A program made the position numbers and the translations under genes. The notes under the pieces were generated by a model. It searched no databases. It was not told the DNA's origin and saw only the letters and a program-made list of their open reading frames with translations. A stretch of DNA of 14,403 bases from JAUVXJ01 sp034430275 (GTDB lineage: Bacteria > Chloroflexota > Anaerolineae > UBA7937 > B3-Chlor): assembly GCA_034430275.1 (NCBI GenBank), contig DAOUEW010000015.1, positions 1 through 14,403 on the forward strand, read 5' to 3'. This document shows, piece after piece, positions 14,064-14,403 of this stretch. Every line of letters starts with the position of its first letter. Position 1 is the stretch's first letter.

Positions 14064-14403
14064 ATGACCAGCCCGGCAAGAATACTGCTCGTCGATGATG
14101 ATCCTGACTTCGTGGAGGCGACGAAGATCGTGTTGGAGAGCGCTCCGTACGAGGTCGCCGTGGCTCACAGCGGCGACGAAGCGCTCCGCAAAGTCAGAGA
14201 CGTAGACCCCGACCTGATCATCCTAGATATCATCATGCCTGAGCAGCACGGCTTCAAGGTCTGTGAGGCTCTCAAGAGCGACCCGGAGCTGTCCAAGATC
14301 CCTGTGATCATGCTGACCAGTCTCTCGCAGCAGATGGGCGAGACGGCCTTCTCGTTGACGGACGGGATGATGCTGGAGGCTGACGACTACGTGGATAAGC
14401 CAA
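14064..14403 (+). CDS. Second single-domain response regulator, truncated by window end
   Basis: The first 113 codons of a receiver domain are present: D11-D12-D13 in LVDDDPD, D55 in ILDIIMP, the switch threonine in MLTSL and the lysine in DDYVDKP at the very end. It resembles the preceding regulator in length between motifs, including the long loop before the lysine, so the pair looks like a tandem duplication that has diverged. AGGAGG at 14052-14057 lies six bases before the ATG. The 43-base gap suggests cotranscription. What follows the receiver (nothing, or an output domain) is outside the window. Confidence 0.9.
   Translation, partial: MTSPARILLVDDDPDFVEATKIVLESAPYEVAVAHSGDEALRKVRDVDPDLIILDIIMPEQHGFKVCEALKSDPELSKIPVIMLTSLSQQMGETAFSLTDGMMLEADDYVDKP

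Noticed and set aside
1..14403. Mobile elements, CRISPR arrays, tRNA or rRNA genes
   Set aside because: No repeat array, transposase or integrase sequence, or tRNA/rRNA-like stretch was seen; coding density is high and gene content is coherent throughout.

Overview
The window carries one strand-consistent run of genes, all on the + strand, from a strict anaerobe that uses the Wood-Ljungdahl (reductive acetyl-CoA) pathway. The evidence is the corrinoid Fe-S protein (end of acsD, complete acsC), the methyl-THF:corrinoid methyltransferase (acsE) and both halves of a methylene-THF reductase (metF, metV). The sequence is GC-rich, with bacterial Shine-Dalgarno sites and a bacterial-type SECIS element. 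An acetogen-like or syntrophic bacterium is likely. Chloroflexota is my best guess for the phylum, but the sequence does not prove it.

Layout: (1) 1-1441, end of the CFeSP small subunit and the CFeSP large subunit. (2) 1442-1661, a 220-base spacer without a gene. (3) 1662-2579, acsE, ending in a strong hairpin. (4) 2635-7107, a 1490-residue flavo-iron-sulfur protein in which an HdrA-like module, an inserted GltD/NfnB-like NAD(P)H:flavin module and a second HdrA module are fused. (5) 7117-7542, mvhD. It is cut by an in-frame TGA at codon 67, which I read as selenocysteine because protein homology continues past it and a well-formed SECIS hairpin follows at the right distance. (6) 7539-8234, metV, overlapping mvhD by ATGA. 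(7) 8238-10698, small and large subunits of a [NiFe] hydrogenase without a Tat signal. (8) 10767-12650, a membrane histidine kinase with a cNMP-binding-like domain and a RegB-like GGxxNP motif. (9) 12685-13602, metF. (10) 13625-14403, two tandem single-domain response regulators, the second cut by the window end.

How the genes may work together: MetF/MetV reduce methylene-THF to methyl-THF. AcsE moves the methyl group to the corrinoid protein AcsCD, which feeds acetyl-CoA synthase (not in the window). In Moorella, MetFV is associated with HdrABC and MvhD. Here HdrB and HdrC are absent, the HdrA is doubled and carries a pyridine-nucleotide module, MvhD is a selenoprotein, and a cytosolic uptake-type hydrogenase is encoded in the same run. 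The inferred system is an H2-linked (and perhaps NAD(P)H-linked) flavin-bifurcating methylene-THF reductase, with its own redox-sensing two-component system placed between metV and metF. The complex and its direction of electron flow are inference; the gene identities and motifs are read from the sequence.
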